NCBI RefSeq assembly: GCF_016863495.1
Contig: NZ_BOOZ01000022.1
Location: forward strand, 1-64,000
From: Micromonospora andamanensis
GTDB taxonomy: Bacteria > Actinomycetota > Actinomycetes > Mycobacteriales > Micromonosporaceae
Reading direction: 5' to 3'
DNA: 64,000 nt
Shown: piece by piece, positions 44,143-53,186 of the stretch
How positions within the stretch are numbered: the first letter of the stretch is position 1
Layout of the letters: the number at the start of each line of letters is the position of its first letter
Program-made: the position numbers and the translations under genes
Notes under the pieces: generated by a model
What the model saw: only the letters and a program-made list of their open reading frames with translations
Databases searched by the model: none
What the model was told of the DNA's origin: nothing

Positions 44143-44712
44143 CTGGGACTACTCCTCTGTGGTCTCTCGCGGCCTCGTGGGGATCTACGGTCTTTTTCGG
44201 ACATTGGCCACCGAAGGGCTTTCGACGTCACCTCCAGCCGGATTGCCGCAGGGCGCGGCCGAGTGCCGGTCCGGCGCGGGTGGAGCATCTGTGGTGCATG
44301 TCAGCTAAATCGAATTAGCATCCGTAGTGTGGCCGGGCTCACCTTTGGGTGTCAAGGGTGTTGCGACGGTGTTACGGGATCGGCTCTCCTGGTCACGGCC
44401 CCGTCGGGGGCCTACGCCCCGCGCCTCGGTGTGCTCGACGCGACCGGCCCGCCACGGCCCTCCGCGCCGCCGGATCGACAACCTTCACGGCCGGCCCGGT
44501 CGGGTGCGGCCACCCGCGTGCTCGGGTTTTCGGCTGCCCGTAGTGGCGGGCGTCACCCGGTCACGGAGGCGCTGTGAAAAGGGCGTTAATAATCGCCGGC
44601 TCGCTGTGATGGTTGCGTGATAGCCCCTGTCGGCTGAGCACGCGCCCGGATGTGATTGCGCGGCGTGGCCCATCGGCTGCGTGACGAGGTGTCCCGAATC
44701 AAGGAGTCAGAC
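44143..44712. other. Divergent intergenic region between esterase and kdp operon
   Basis: About 570 bases without a gene. It contains the palindrome at 44304-44319 and an A/T-rich GTTAATAATC at about 44586 that could be part of the kdp promoter. I looked for a c-di-AMP riboswitch core, which would be plausible before kdp, and could not recognise one. Confidence 0.45.
44304..44319. promoter_or_regulatory. A/T-rich near-palindrome upstream of the esterase gene
   Basis: GCTAAATCGAATTAGC is symmetric in 14 of 16 positions, strikingly A/T-rich for this genome. Probable operator or promoter element of the esterase gene at 42514-44142. Confidence 0.5.
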
Positions 44713-44796
44713 GTGTCTGACGTGGTGTTCGTGGTGTTGACGGTGGCGCTGTTCGCGGCGCTGGCCCTGCTGGTGAGGGGCGTGGAGAAGCTGTGA
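44713..44796 (+). CDS. 27-residue membrane peptide upstream of kdpF
   Basis: GTG start with AAGGAG six bases upstream. The peptide (MSDVVFVVLTVALFAALALL then VRGVEKL) is one hydrophobic helix with a basic end. It overlaps kdpF by four bases (GTGA), so it is translated with the Kdp operon. It resembles KdpF in size and design but is a separate peptide. Too short for routine gene finding. Confidence 0.7.
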   Translation: MSDVVFVVLTVALFAALALLVRGVEKL

Positions 44797-44882
44797 GCGC
44801 CGTCAACGCCGTCGGTCTGCTGCTGGCGATCGGCCTGGCCGTGTTCCTGGTGGTCGCCCTGTTGTTCCCGGAGCGGTTCTGA
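44793..44882 (+). CDS. kdpF: K+-transporting ATPase subunit KdpF
   Basis: A 29-residue single-helix peptide (MSAVNAVGLLLAIGLAVFLV, ending VALLFPERF). The FPERF end is the KdpF signature. KdpF stabilises the KdpABC complex. The gene overlaps the preceding peptide gene by four bases and shares one base with the kdpA start. Confidence 0.9.
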   Translation: MSAVNAVGLLLAIGLAVFLVVALLFPERF

Positions 44883-46537
44883 TGACCGCGACGACAGCCG
44901 GGGTGCTGTTCATCCTGTCACTGGTGGCCGCGCTGGTCGCCGTGCACAAGCCGTTCGGCGACTACATCTACCGGGTGGTCTCCGGGTCCGAGCAGTCCCG
45001 CATGGAGCGGGGCATCTACCGCCTGGTCGGGGTCAACCCTGCCGCCGAGCAGTCCTGGGGCGTGTACGCCCGCAGCGTGCTGGCCTTCTCGGCAGTGTCG
45101 ATCCTGTTCCTGTACGGGTTCATGCGGTTGCAGAACCATCTGTGGCTCTCGCTCGGACTCGATCCGGTGATGACACATGGCGCGTGGAACACGGCGGTGT
45201 CGTTCGTGACCAACACGAACTGGCAGTGGTACTCGGGTGAGTCGACCATGGGTCACCTGGTGCAGATGGCCGGTCTGGCGGTACAGAACTTCGTCTCCGC
45301 CGCCGTGGGCATCGCGGTGGCCGTCGCGCTGGTCCGGGGGTTCGCCCGCAGCCGGACCGGCGATCTGGGCAACTTCTGGGTCGATCTGACCCGGATCACG
45401 TTGCGGATCCTGCTGCCGATCTCGGTGCTCGGCGCGCTCGTGCTGATGGCCGGCGGGGTGGTGCAGAACCTGTCGGCGGGCACCGAGATCACCACCCTGA
45501 CCGGTGGCAGCCAGACCATCACCGGCGGGCCGGTGGCCAGCCAGGAGGTCATCAAGGAACTGGGCACCAACGGTGGCGGTTTCTACAACGCCAACAGCTC
45601 CCACCCATTCGAGAACCCGACGACCTGGACGAACTGGCTGGAGATCTTCCTGCTGCTGGTGATCCCGTTCTCCCTGCCCCGGGTCTTCGGCCGGATGGTC
45701 GGCCAGGTGCGGCAGGGCTACGCGATAGCCGCGGTCATGGCGGTCCTGGCGCTGGCCAGCATCACCTTGACGAACATGTTCGAGTTGACAGGCAACGGCA
45801 CCGTGCCGCAGGCCGTGGGCGCGGCGCTGGAGGGCAAGGAGGTCCGGTTCGACGTGTCGAACTCGGCCACCTTCGCCGCCGCCACCACGCTCACCTCCAC
45901 CGGCGCGGTGAACTCGTTCCACGACTCGTACACCGCGCTGGGCGGCATGATGCCCCTGGTCAACATGATGCTCGGCGAGGTCGCCCCCGGTGGGGTCGGT
46001 GCCGGCCTGTACGGCCTGCTGATCCTCGCGGTGATCACGGTGTTCGTGGCCGGACTGATGGTCGGTCGGACCCCCGAGTACGTCGGTAAGAAGATCGGCT
46101 CCCGCGAGATCAAGCTCGCGTCGCTGTACTTCCTGATCACCCCGGCGCTGGTGCTGATCGGAACAGCCGCGGCGTTCGCCACCGGCAACAACTCGACGGC
46201 GCTCAACGTCGGGCCGCACGCGATGTCCGAGGTGCTCTACGCGTTCACCTCGGCGAGCAACAACAACGGATCCGCGTTCGCCGGCATCACCGTGAGCACG
46301 CCGTGGTGGAACACCGCGCTGGGCCTGTGCATGCTGCTCGGCCGCTTCCTGCCGATCATCTTCGTGCTCGCCCTGGCCGGCTCACTGGCTCGCCAACAAC
46401 CCACCCCCGCCTCCGAGGGCACCCTGCCCACGCACCGACCCCTGTTCGTCGGGATGGTCGTCGGCGTCACGGTGATCCTCGTCGCGCTGACCTTCCTGCC
46501 CGCCCTCGCGCTCGGTCCCCTGGCTGAGGGGCTGTGA
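44882..46537 (+). CDS. kdpA: K+-transporting ATPase subunit KdpA
   Basis: A 551-residue channel-like subunit of the high-affinity potassium pump with about ten membrane segments. The selectivity-filter region TNGGGFYNANSSHPFENPTTWTNW is intact, as is VSFVTNTNWQWYSGE. It takes K+ from outside and hands it to KdpB. The ATG shares one base with the kdpF stop, and kdpB overlaps its end. Confidence 0.97.
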   Translation: MTATTAGVLFILSLVAALVAVHKPFGDYIYRVVSGSEQSRMERGIYRLVGVNPAAEQSWGVYARSVLAFSAVSILFLYGFMRLQNHLWLSLGLDPVMTHGAWNTAVSFVTNTNWQWYSGESTMGHLVQMAGLAVQNFVSAAVGIAVAVALVRGFARSRTGDLGNFWVDLTRITLRILLPISVLGALVLMAGGVVQNLSAGTEITTLTGGSQTITGGPVASQEVIKELGTNGGGFYNANSSHPFENPTTWTNWLEIFLLLVIPFSLPRVFGRMVGQVRQGYAIAAVMAVLALASITLTNMFELTGNGTVPQAVGAALEGKEVRFDVSNSATFAAATTLTSTGAVNSFHDSYTALGGMMPLVNMMLGEVAPGGVGAGLYGLLILAVITVFVAGLMVGRTPEYVGKKIGSREIKLASLYFLITPALVLIGTAAAFATGNNSTALNVGPHAMSEVLYAFTSASNNNGSAFAGITVSTPWWNTALGLCMLLGRFLPIIFVLALAGSLARQQPTPASEGTLPTHRPLFVGMVVGVTVILVALTFLPALALGPLAEGL

Positions 46538-48765
46538 CCATCATGAGAGAGAAGGACATGACCACCTCCACGTCGGCACCGCACGGCACCGCCGACGCGG
46601 CGACCGCCGGCACCCCCGCCACCCAGGGCAACCGGGGCGGCGGCCTGCTCGATCCGCGGCAACTGCTCCGGTCGCTGCCCGACGCGGTACGCAAGCTCGA
46701 CCCGCGCATCCTGTGGCGCAACCCGGTCATGCTGATCGTCGAGATCGGAGCGCTCTTCACCACCGTCCTCGCGGTGGCGGACCCGTCGGTGTTCGCGGTC
46801 GCGATCACCGTCGTGCTGTGGCTCACTGTGGTTTTCGCGAACCTGGCCGAGGCCGTGGCCGAGGGTCGGGGCAAGGCTCAGGCCGCCGCCCTGCGCCGGG
46901 CGAAGACGGACACAGTCGCCCTTCGTGCTCTGGGCTGGACCGCGGGCGCCGCCCCCGGCACCTACCGCACCGAGTCGGTGCCCGCTCCACAGTTGAAGCA
47001 GGGCGATGTGGTCGTCGTCGAGGCCGGCGAGATCATCCCCGGTGACGGCGACGTGGTCGAGGGCATCGCCAGCGTCGACGAGTCGGCGATCACCGGTGAG
47101 TCCGCCCCGGTGATCCGGGAGTCCGGCGGCGACCGTAGCGCGGTCACCGGCGGCACGAAGGTCCTCTCCGACCGGATCGTCGTGATGATCACGCAGAAGC
47201 CGGGGGAGAGCTTCATCGATCGGATGATCAATCTGGTCGAGGGGGCAAACCGGCAGAAGACGCCGAACGAGATCGCGCTGAACATCCTGCTCGCCGCGCT
47301 CACGATCGTCTTCCTGCTGGCCGTCGTCACCCTTCAGCCACTTGCCATCTTCTCGAAGGACTACCAGGGCGCGGCCCCGGACACGCAGGCGATCACCGAC
47401 GCCGGTGTCAGCGGAATAGTGCTGGTGTCGCTGCTAGTCTGTCTCATCCCGACGACGATCGGGGCGCTGCTGTCGGCGATCGGCATCGCCGGCATGGACC
47501 GCCTCGTCCAGCGCAACGTGCTCGCCATGAGCGGGCGTGCTGTCGAGGCCGCCGGCGACGTGAACACCCTGCTGCTGGACAAGACCGGCACCATCACCCT
47601 GGGCAACCGGCAGGCCGCCGAGTTCCTGCCCGCCGACGGCCTCGACGCCGCAACGGTCGCCGACGCCGCGCAGCTGTCCAGCCTCGCCGACGAGACCCCC
47701 GAAGGGCGCTCGGTCGTGGTGCTCGCCAAGAACGAGTACGGGCTGCGCGAGCGGGAGCCCGGCCTGATCCCGCACGCCACATTCGTGCCCTTTACCGCTC
47801 AGTCCCGGATGAGTGGCGTCGACCTGACCCCGGACGCGACCGTGGACGGGGGCATCGCCGGGCCGGCGCGCCGCATCCGCAAGGGCGCCGCCGCCGCGGT
47901 GATGAAGTGGGTACGCGAGAACGGCGGCCACCCGACCGAGCAGGTCGGCCAGCTCGTCGACGAGATCAGTGGCACCGGCGGCACCCCACTTGTGGTCGCC
48001 GAGCACGTCGACGGCGAGCTAGCCCGCGCCCTGGGCGTCATCCACCTCAAGGATGTGGTGAAGGCCGGCATGCGGGAGCGTTTCGACGAGATGCGCGCGA
48101 TGGGCATCCGTACCGTGATGATCACAGGTGACAACCCGCGGACCGCCAAGGCCATCGCGGACGAGGCGGGAGTGGACGACTTCCTCGCCGAGGCCACCCC
48201 GGAGGACAAGCTCGCCCTGATCCGTAAGGAGCAGGAGGGTGGCCGCCTGGTCGCGATGACCGGCGACGGCACCAACGACGCCCCGGCGCTCGCCCAGGCC
48301 GACGTCGGCGTCGCCATGAACACCGGCACGTCGGCCGCCAAGGAGGCCGGCAACATGGTCGACCTCGACTCCGACCCGACCAAGCTGATCGAGATCGTTG
48401 AGATCGGCAAACAGTTACTGATCACCCGAGGCGCACTCACCACCTTCTCGATCTCCAACGACATCGCGAAGTACTTCGCGATCATCCCGGCCATGTTCGC
48501 CGGCATCTATCCCGGTCTGGACACGCTCAATGTCATGCGGCTGTCCAGCCCGGAGTCGGCGATCCTGTCCGCTGTCGTCTTCAACGCGATCATCATCGTC
48601 GCGCTGATTCCACTCGCCCTGCGCGGCGTGCGTTACCGACCCGCCGCTGCATCCAAACTGCTCAGCCGCAACCTGCTTGTCTACGGCCTCGGCGGCATCG
48701 TCGTGCCGTTCCTCGGCATCAAACTCATCGATCTGCTCCTCCAGCTCATCCCCGGGATCTCCTGA
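46534..48765 (+). CDS. kdpB: K+-transporting P-type ATPase subunit KdpB
   Basis: A 743-residue P-type ATPase from GTG 46534, which overlaps the kdpA stop; ATGs at 46543 or 46558 are alternatives. The phosphorylated Asp is near residue 349 in LLLDKTGTITLGNR. The TGES actuator motif is in AITGESAPVIRESG, and MTGDGTNDAPALAQADVGVAM is the hinge. It supplies energy for K+ uptake. Length is usual for actinomycetes; the first 30 residues are a variable Thr/Ala-rich leader. Confidence 0.97.
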   Translation: MTIMREKDMTTSTSAPHGTADAATAGTPATQGNRGGGLLDPRQLLRSLPDAVRKLDPRILWRNPVMLIVEIGALFTTVLAVADPSVFAVAITVVLWLTVVFANLAEAVAEGRGKAQAAALRRAKTDTVALRALGWTAGAAPGTYRTESVPAPQLKQGDVVVVEAGEIIPGDGDVVEGIASVDESAITGESAPVIRESGGDRSAVTGGTKVLSDRIVVMITQKPGESFIDRMINLVEGANRQKTPNEIALNILLAALTIVFLLAVVTLQPLAIFSKDYQGAAPDTQAITDAGVSGIVLVSLLVCLIPTTIGALLSAIGIAGMDRLVQRNVLAMSGRAVEAAGDVNTLLLDKTGTITLGNRQAAEFLPADGLDAATVADAAQLSSLADETPEGRSVVVLAKNEYGLREREPGLIPHATFVPFTAQSRMSGVDLTPDATVDGGIAGPARRIRKGAAAAVMKWVRENGGHPTEQVGQLVDEISGTGGTPLVVAEHVDGELARALGVIHLKDVVKAGMRERFDEMRAMGIRTVMITGDNPRTAKAIADEAGVDDFLAEATPEDKLALIRKEQEGGRLVAMTGDGTNDAPALAQADVGVAMNTGTSAAKEAGNMVDLDSDPTKLIEIVEIGKQLLITRGALTTFSISNDIAKYFAIIPAMFAGIYPGLDTLNVMRLSSPESAILSAVVFNAIIIVALIPLALRGVRYRPAAASKLLSRNLLVYGLGGIVVPFLGIKLIDLLLQLIPGIS

Positions 48766-49646
48766 TGCGCCTACCGAACTGGCTCGCCCAGCACCTGGCC
48801 GCCCTGCGCGCGCTGCTCGTCTTCACCGTTCTGCTCGGCCTCGCCTATCCGCTCGCTCTCGTCGCGGTCGGTCGGGTCCCCGGTCTCGCCGAGAAGGCGG
48901 ACGGGTCGCTCGTCGCCGCAGACGGGCGGACCGTCGGCAGTGCGCTGATCGGTCAATCCTTCACCGACCCGGACGGCAACCCCGTCCCGCGTTACTTCCA
49001 GTCCCGTCCGTCCGCCGCCGGCGACGGTTACGACCCCACCGCGACCGCCGCCAGCAACCTCGGCCCGGAAAGCGTCGTCGACACCATCTCCAACGACCCC
49101 GAGGAGTCGACGCGGAGCCTGCTCACCCAGGTCTGCGCGCGCAGCAGGGCGGTCGGGGAACTGGACGGTGTCGATGGACGCCGTCCGTACTGCACAGTCG
49201 ACGGGGTCGGCGCGGTGCTCGCGGTGTTCCGCGCCGACGGACTGAGTGGTCCGGTCACCCGGGTCGTCAGCGTCAACCAGGTCGCTCCGGCCACGCCGTT
49301 CCTCACCAGCTACGAAGGGGTGCCTGTGGAACTGGCCCAGCCCGGTGAGGACTACGTGGCAGCCGGTGGGCTGGTCACCCCGATCCGGGGCGACGCACCG
49401 GCCGACCCCGCAGTCCCCGCCGACGCCGTCACCGCCAGCGGCAGCGGTCTCGACCCACACATCTCCCCGGCGTACGCCGAACTGCAGGTGAACCGGGTGG
49501 CGCGCGAGCGCGACGCGGACCCGGCGGAGATCCGCCGCCTCGTCGGAGAGCACACCACCGGCCGGTCGCTCGGCTTCATGGGCGAGCCCGGCGTCAATGT
49601 GCTGGAACTCAACCTCGCGCTCGATCGGGAATTCCCCGCCCGCTGA
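48765..49646 (+). CDS. kdpC: K+-transporting ATPase subunit KdpC
   Basis: A 293-residue subunit with one N-terminal membrane helix (LRALLVFTVLLGLAYPLALVA) and a conserved periplasmic domain: GSALIGQSFTDPDGNPVPRYFQSRPSAAGDGYDPTATAASNLGP and the C-terminal DPHISPAYAELQVNRVARER, RSLGFMGEPGVNVLELN. It is longer than the roughly 190-residue E. coli protein because of an extra segment of about 100 residues (130-225), as in other actinomycetes. Shares a base with the kdpB stop. Confidence 0.96.
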   Translation: MRLPNWLAQHLAALRALLVFTVLLGLAYPLALVAVGRVPGLAEKADGSLVAADGRTVGSALIGQSFTDPDGNPVPRYFQSRPSAAGDGYDPTATAASNLGPESVVDTISNDPEESTRSLLTQVCARSRAVGELDGVDGRRPYCTVDGVGAVLAVFRADGLSGPVTRVVSVNQVAPATPFLTSYEGVPVELAQPGEDYVAAGGLVTPIRGDAPADPAVPADAVTASGSGLDPHISPAYAELQVNRVARERDADPAEIRRLVGEHTTGRSLGFMGEPGVNVLELNLALDREFPAR

Positions 49647-49742
49647 CCGAGGCCGGGGCTGGACCATCGAAACGGTTGGTCCAGCCTGGCCCGGTCCGGC
49701 CGCCGGATGCCTGGCGGCCATGTCACCAGAGAGGATGTTCGG

Positions 49743-52298
49743 GTGCCACGAGGCGAGCTCCGCATCTACCTCGGCGCCGCTCCCGGCGTGGGGAAGACGT
49801 ACGCGATGCTGGAGGAGGCGCACCGACGCGCGGAGCGCGGCACCGACGTCGTGATCGGGTTCGTCGAGACCCACGGCCGCCGGCACACCGCCGCCATGAT
49901 CGGTGAGCTGGAGCAGGTGCCCCGGCGCACCATCGCCTACCGAGGCGCCGAGTTCACCGAGATGGACCTGGACGGGGTGCTCGCCCGGCGGCCCGAGGTG
50001 GCGGTCGTCGACGAGCTGGCCCACACGAACGTCCCCGGATCCCGCAACGAGAAGCGCTGGCAGGACGTCCAGGAACTGCTGGACGCGGGGACGACTGTGC
50101 TCACCACTGTCAACATCCAGCACCTGGAGTCGCTGAACGACGTCGTCGCCCAGATCACCGGCACCATCCAGCGGGAAACCGTCCCGGATGCCGCGGTCCG
50201 CGCCGCCGAACAGGTCGAACTCGTCGACATGACGCCCGAGGCGCTGCGCCGACGGATGGCGCACGGCAACATCTACCGCCCAGACAAGATCGACGCCGCG
50301 CTCGGCAACTACTTCCGCGTCGGCAACCTCACCGCTCTGCGGGAGCTCGCGCTGCTCTGGCTCGCTGACAAGGTCGACGAGCAACTCGACGCGTACCGCG
50401 CTCAACAGGGCATCTCCGCCACCTGGGAGGCCCGTGAACGGGTCGTCGTCGCGTTGACCGGTGGGCCCGAGGGGGAGACGCTGATCCGGCGGGCGGCCCG
50501 CGTCGCCGCCCGCAGCAAGGGCGCCGACCTGCTCGCCGTACATGTCGCCCGCAGCGACGGGCTGGCCGGCGCCGACCCCGCGCAGCTCGCCCGGCAGCGA
50601 GTGCTGGCCGAGAGCCTCGGCGGCACCTACCACCAGGTTCTCGGCACCGACATTCCCGCCGCGCTGCTGGACTTCGCCCGGGGCGTCAACGCGACCCAAC
50701 TCGTGCTCGGTGCCAGCCGTCGGGGGCGTTTCGCCCAACTGTTCTCCCGTGGCGTCGGGGTCACCACCACCGCGCTGTCCGGCCCCATCGACGTACACCT
50801 GGTCACCCACGCCGAGGCCGGTCGTGGTCGGCGCGGTCGGGCGGTGCCGGCCGCGCTGTCCCGGCGGCGCAGGCTGTACGGATTCGCGCTCACCGTCGTG
50901 GGCATGCCCGCTCTGACAGCACTGCTCAAGGCGTTGCCGGACCTGACCCTCACCAACGACATTCTGATCTTTCTCGCCGCTGTCGTCGGCGTCGCGCTCG
51001 TCGGCGGACTCTGGCCGGCGCTGCTCGCCGCTCTCGGTGGCTCCCTCCTGCTGAACTGGTTCTTCACCGCGCCCTTCCACACGCTGACCATCGCCGAGGC
51101 GGACAATCTGCTCGCCCTCGGCGTCTTCGTCGCGGTCGCCGTCGCGGTGAGCTGGGTGGTGGACGTGGCGGCGCGGCGCACCCGCGAGGCGGCCCGCGCG
51201 TCCGCCGACGCGCAGACCCTCGCCACCGTCGCCGGCAGCGTCCTGCGCGGACAACGCCCGCTGCCGGCGCTGCTGGAGCGGCTCCGGGAGACCTTCGCGC
51301 TGCGGGCGGTGAGCGTCCTGGAACAGGCCGCCGAAGCTGCCGGGCGCCCCGGCCGGGACCGGGAGGAAGGCGCCTGGCGGCTCGTCGCCAGCGTCGGTGC
51401 GGCACCAGCCCGCACCCCGAGCGCCGGCGAAACGGCGGTACCCGTCGATGAGCGGCTCACCGTCGTGCTCTCCGGCCGACGGTTGGCGGCCGCCGACCGG
51501 CGCATCGTCGAGGCGTTCGCCGCGCAGGCCGCTGTCGCGCTCCGGCAGGAACGTCTCACCGAGGAGGCCGCCGCCGCCCGACCGCTCGCCGAGGCGGACC
51601 GGATGCGCACCGCGTTGCTCGCCGCGGTCAGCCACGACCTGCGCACACCGCTCGCCTCGGCGAAGGCCGCCGTGTCCAGCCTGCGCAGTCCGGACGTCGA
51701 GTTCGACATCGAGGATCGGGAGGAACTGCTGGCCACCGCGGACGAGTCCCTCGACCGGCTCGGCCGGCTGGTGGCCAACCTGCTCGACATGAGCCGACTA
51801 CAGGCCGGGGCACTCGGCATCACCGTCGCGTCGATCGGTCTGGAGGACGTCGTACCCCGGGCCCTGGACGAACTCGGTAAGCCCGCCGCCGACGTCACCA
51901 CCGACATCCCCACCGACCTGCCCGCGGTCGCCGCCGACCCGGGCCTGCTGGAGCGGGTGCTCGTCAACCTCGTCGCGAACGCCCTGCGACACAGCCCACC
52001 CGGACAACCACCCACCATCACCGCCAGCGCCCACTCCGGTCAGGTCGAACTCCGCGTCATCGACACCGGCCCCGGCATCCCGGAGGACCAGTGGGACCAC
52101 GTCTTCCTGCCGTTCCAGCGGCTCGGCGACCGTGACACCACCACGGGCGTCGGCCTCGGCCTGGCCCTGTCCCGTGGCCTCGCCGAGGCCATGGGCGGCA
52201 GCATCAACCCCGAGACCACCCCCGGTGGAGGACTGACAATGGTGCTTCGCCTGCCTGCCGCGACACCTACCGCACCCACGGAGGGCCCGCAGGAATGA
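49743..52298 (+). CDS. kdpD: Sensor histidine kinase KdpD
   Basis: An 851-residue sensor from GTG 49743 (AGAGG eight bases upstream); the ATG at 49707 lacks a ribosome binding site. Order: N-terminal KdpD domain with Walker A GAAPGVGKTYAML and DELAHTNVPGSRNEKRWQDV; a UspA-like domain (about 240-365); four membrane helices (about 385-480); a GAF-like part; HisKA with AVSHDLRTPLASAK (His near 630); HATPase_c. It senses K+ limitation or osmotic stress and phosphorylates KdpE, encoded next with an ATGA overlap. Confidence 0.97.
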   Translation: MPRGELRIYLGAAPGVGKTYAMLEEAHRRAERGTDVVIGFVETHGRRHTAAMIGELEQVPRRTIAYRGAEFTEMDLDGVLARRPEVAVVDELAHTNVPGSRNEKRWQDVQELLDAGTTVLTTVNIQHLESLNDVVAQITGTIQRETVPDAAVRAAEQVELVDMTPEALRRRMAHGNIYRPDKIDAALGNYFRVGNLTALRELALLWLADKVDEQLDAYRAQQGISATWEARERVVVALTGGPEGETLIRRAARVAARSKGADLLAVHVARSDGLAGADPAQLARQRVLAESLGGTYHQVLGTDIPAALLDFARGVNATQLVLGASRRGRFAQLFSRGVGVTTTALSGPIDVHLVTHAEAGRGRRGRAVPAALSRRRRLYGFALTVVGMPALTALLKALPDLTLTNDILIFLAAVVGVALVGGLWPALLAALGGSLLLNWFFTAPFHTLTIAEADNLLALGVFVAVAVAVSWVVDVAARRTREAARASADAQTLATVAGSVLRGQRPLPALLERLRETFALRAVSVLEQAAEAAGRPGRDREEGAWRLVASVGAAPARTPSAGETAVPVDERLTVVLSGRRLAAADRRIVEAFAAQAAVALRQERLTEEAAAARPLAEADRMRTALLAAVSHDLRTPLASAKAAVSSLRSPDVEFDIEDREELLATADESLDRLGRLVANLLDMSRLQAGALGITVASIGLEDVVPRALDELGKPAADVTTDIPTDLPAVAADPGLLERVLVNLVANALRHSPPGQPPTITASAHSGQVELRVIDTGPGIPEDQWDHVFLPFQRLGDRDTTTGVGLGLALSRGLAEAMGGSINPETTPGGGLTMVLRLPAATPTAPTEGPQE

Positions 52299-52978
52299 CC
52301 CGGATCCTCGTCGTCGACGACGAACCCCAGATCCTGCGCGCCCTGCGCATCAACCTGCGGGCACGCGGCTACGAGGTCGACGTCGCCGCCACCGGGACGG
52401 CCGCGTTGAAGGCCGCCGGCAGTCACCCACCCGATCTCGTCGTGCTGGACCTCGGCCTGCCCGACCTGGACGGCGTCGACGTCATCCGGGGGCTCCGTGG
52501 CTGGACCACCGTCCCGATCATCGTGCTGTCCGGCCGCGCCGGCAGCAACGACAAGGTCACCGCCCTCGATGCCGGCGCCGACGACTACGTCACAAAGCCC
52601 TTCGGCGTCGACGAACTCCTCGCCCGCATCCGTGCCGTCACCCGCCGACACACGAGCGCCGCCGACGCGGCCAGCCCCACCGCCCAGCTCGGTCGGCACA
52701 CCGTCGACCTCGCCGCCCACACCGTCATCCGCGATGACGGCGTGGAAGTCAGACTGACCCCGACGCAGTGGGGGGTACTCGAAACGCTGCTGCGTAACCC
52801 GGGCAAACTGATCAGCCAACGCCAACTGCTGCACGACGTGTGGGGGCCGGGGTACGAGACTGAGACCGGCTACCTGCGCCAGTACCTGGCCCAGTTGCGC
52901 CGCAAACTCGAGCCCGACCCCGCCCGACCCCGTCATTTGATCACCGAACCCGGCATGGGCTACCGCTACCAGCCCTGA
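52295..52978 (+). CDS. kdpE: Response regulator KdpE (OmpR family)
   Basis: A 227-residue regulator: receiver (ILVVDDEPQILRALRIN, acceptor Asp in VVLDLGLPDLDG, Lys in YVTKPFG) and an OmpR-type winged helix (VRLTPTQWGVLETLLRNPGKLISQRQLLHDVWG). It overlaps kdpD by four bases and activates the kdp operon. With kdpFABC upstream, structural and regulatory genes form one continuous run. Confidence 0.96.
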   Translation: MTRILVVDDEPQILRALRINLRARGYEVDVAATGTAALKAAGSHPPDLVVLDLGLPDLDGVDVIRGLRGWTTVPIIVLSGRAGSNDKVTALDAGADDYVTKPFGVDELLARIRAVTRRHTSAADAASPTAQLGRHTVDLAAHTVIRDDGVEVRLTPTQWGVLETLLRNPGKLISQRQLLHDVWGPGYETETGYLRQYLAQLRRKLEPDPARPRHLITEPGMGYRYQP

Positions 52979-53186
52979 ACCGGGCGTCCGGGCCGTGGCG
53001 CGCCGTCGGCGATTCCGGCGCGACTGAGCCGACCGGGACGGCATTCCTGTCGGTCGCGATGGTCAGACAAGCGTGGTGCGGGACACACAGCAACGTCCCA
53101 GCGTGCCTGCCTACGCTGGCCGGCATGTCCAGCGACGGTGAGCCTCCCAGTCCTGAGCAGCCCGAGGGTCGAGCGAGGGCCCGCCG

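Noticed and set aside
44330..44712. Possible c-di-AMP (ydaO-type) riboswitch before kdp
   Set aside because: Biologically plausible, but I could not align the conserved core, so it is not called.
48771..51635. A 954-codon open frame on the minus strand opposite kdpC and kdpD
   Set aside because: The plus strand encodes recognisable KdpC and KdpD throughout; the antisense reading is Gly/Arg/Val-rich with no domains, a by-product of high GC codon use.
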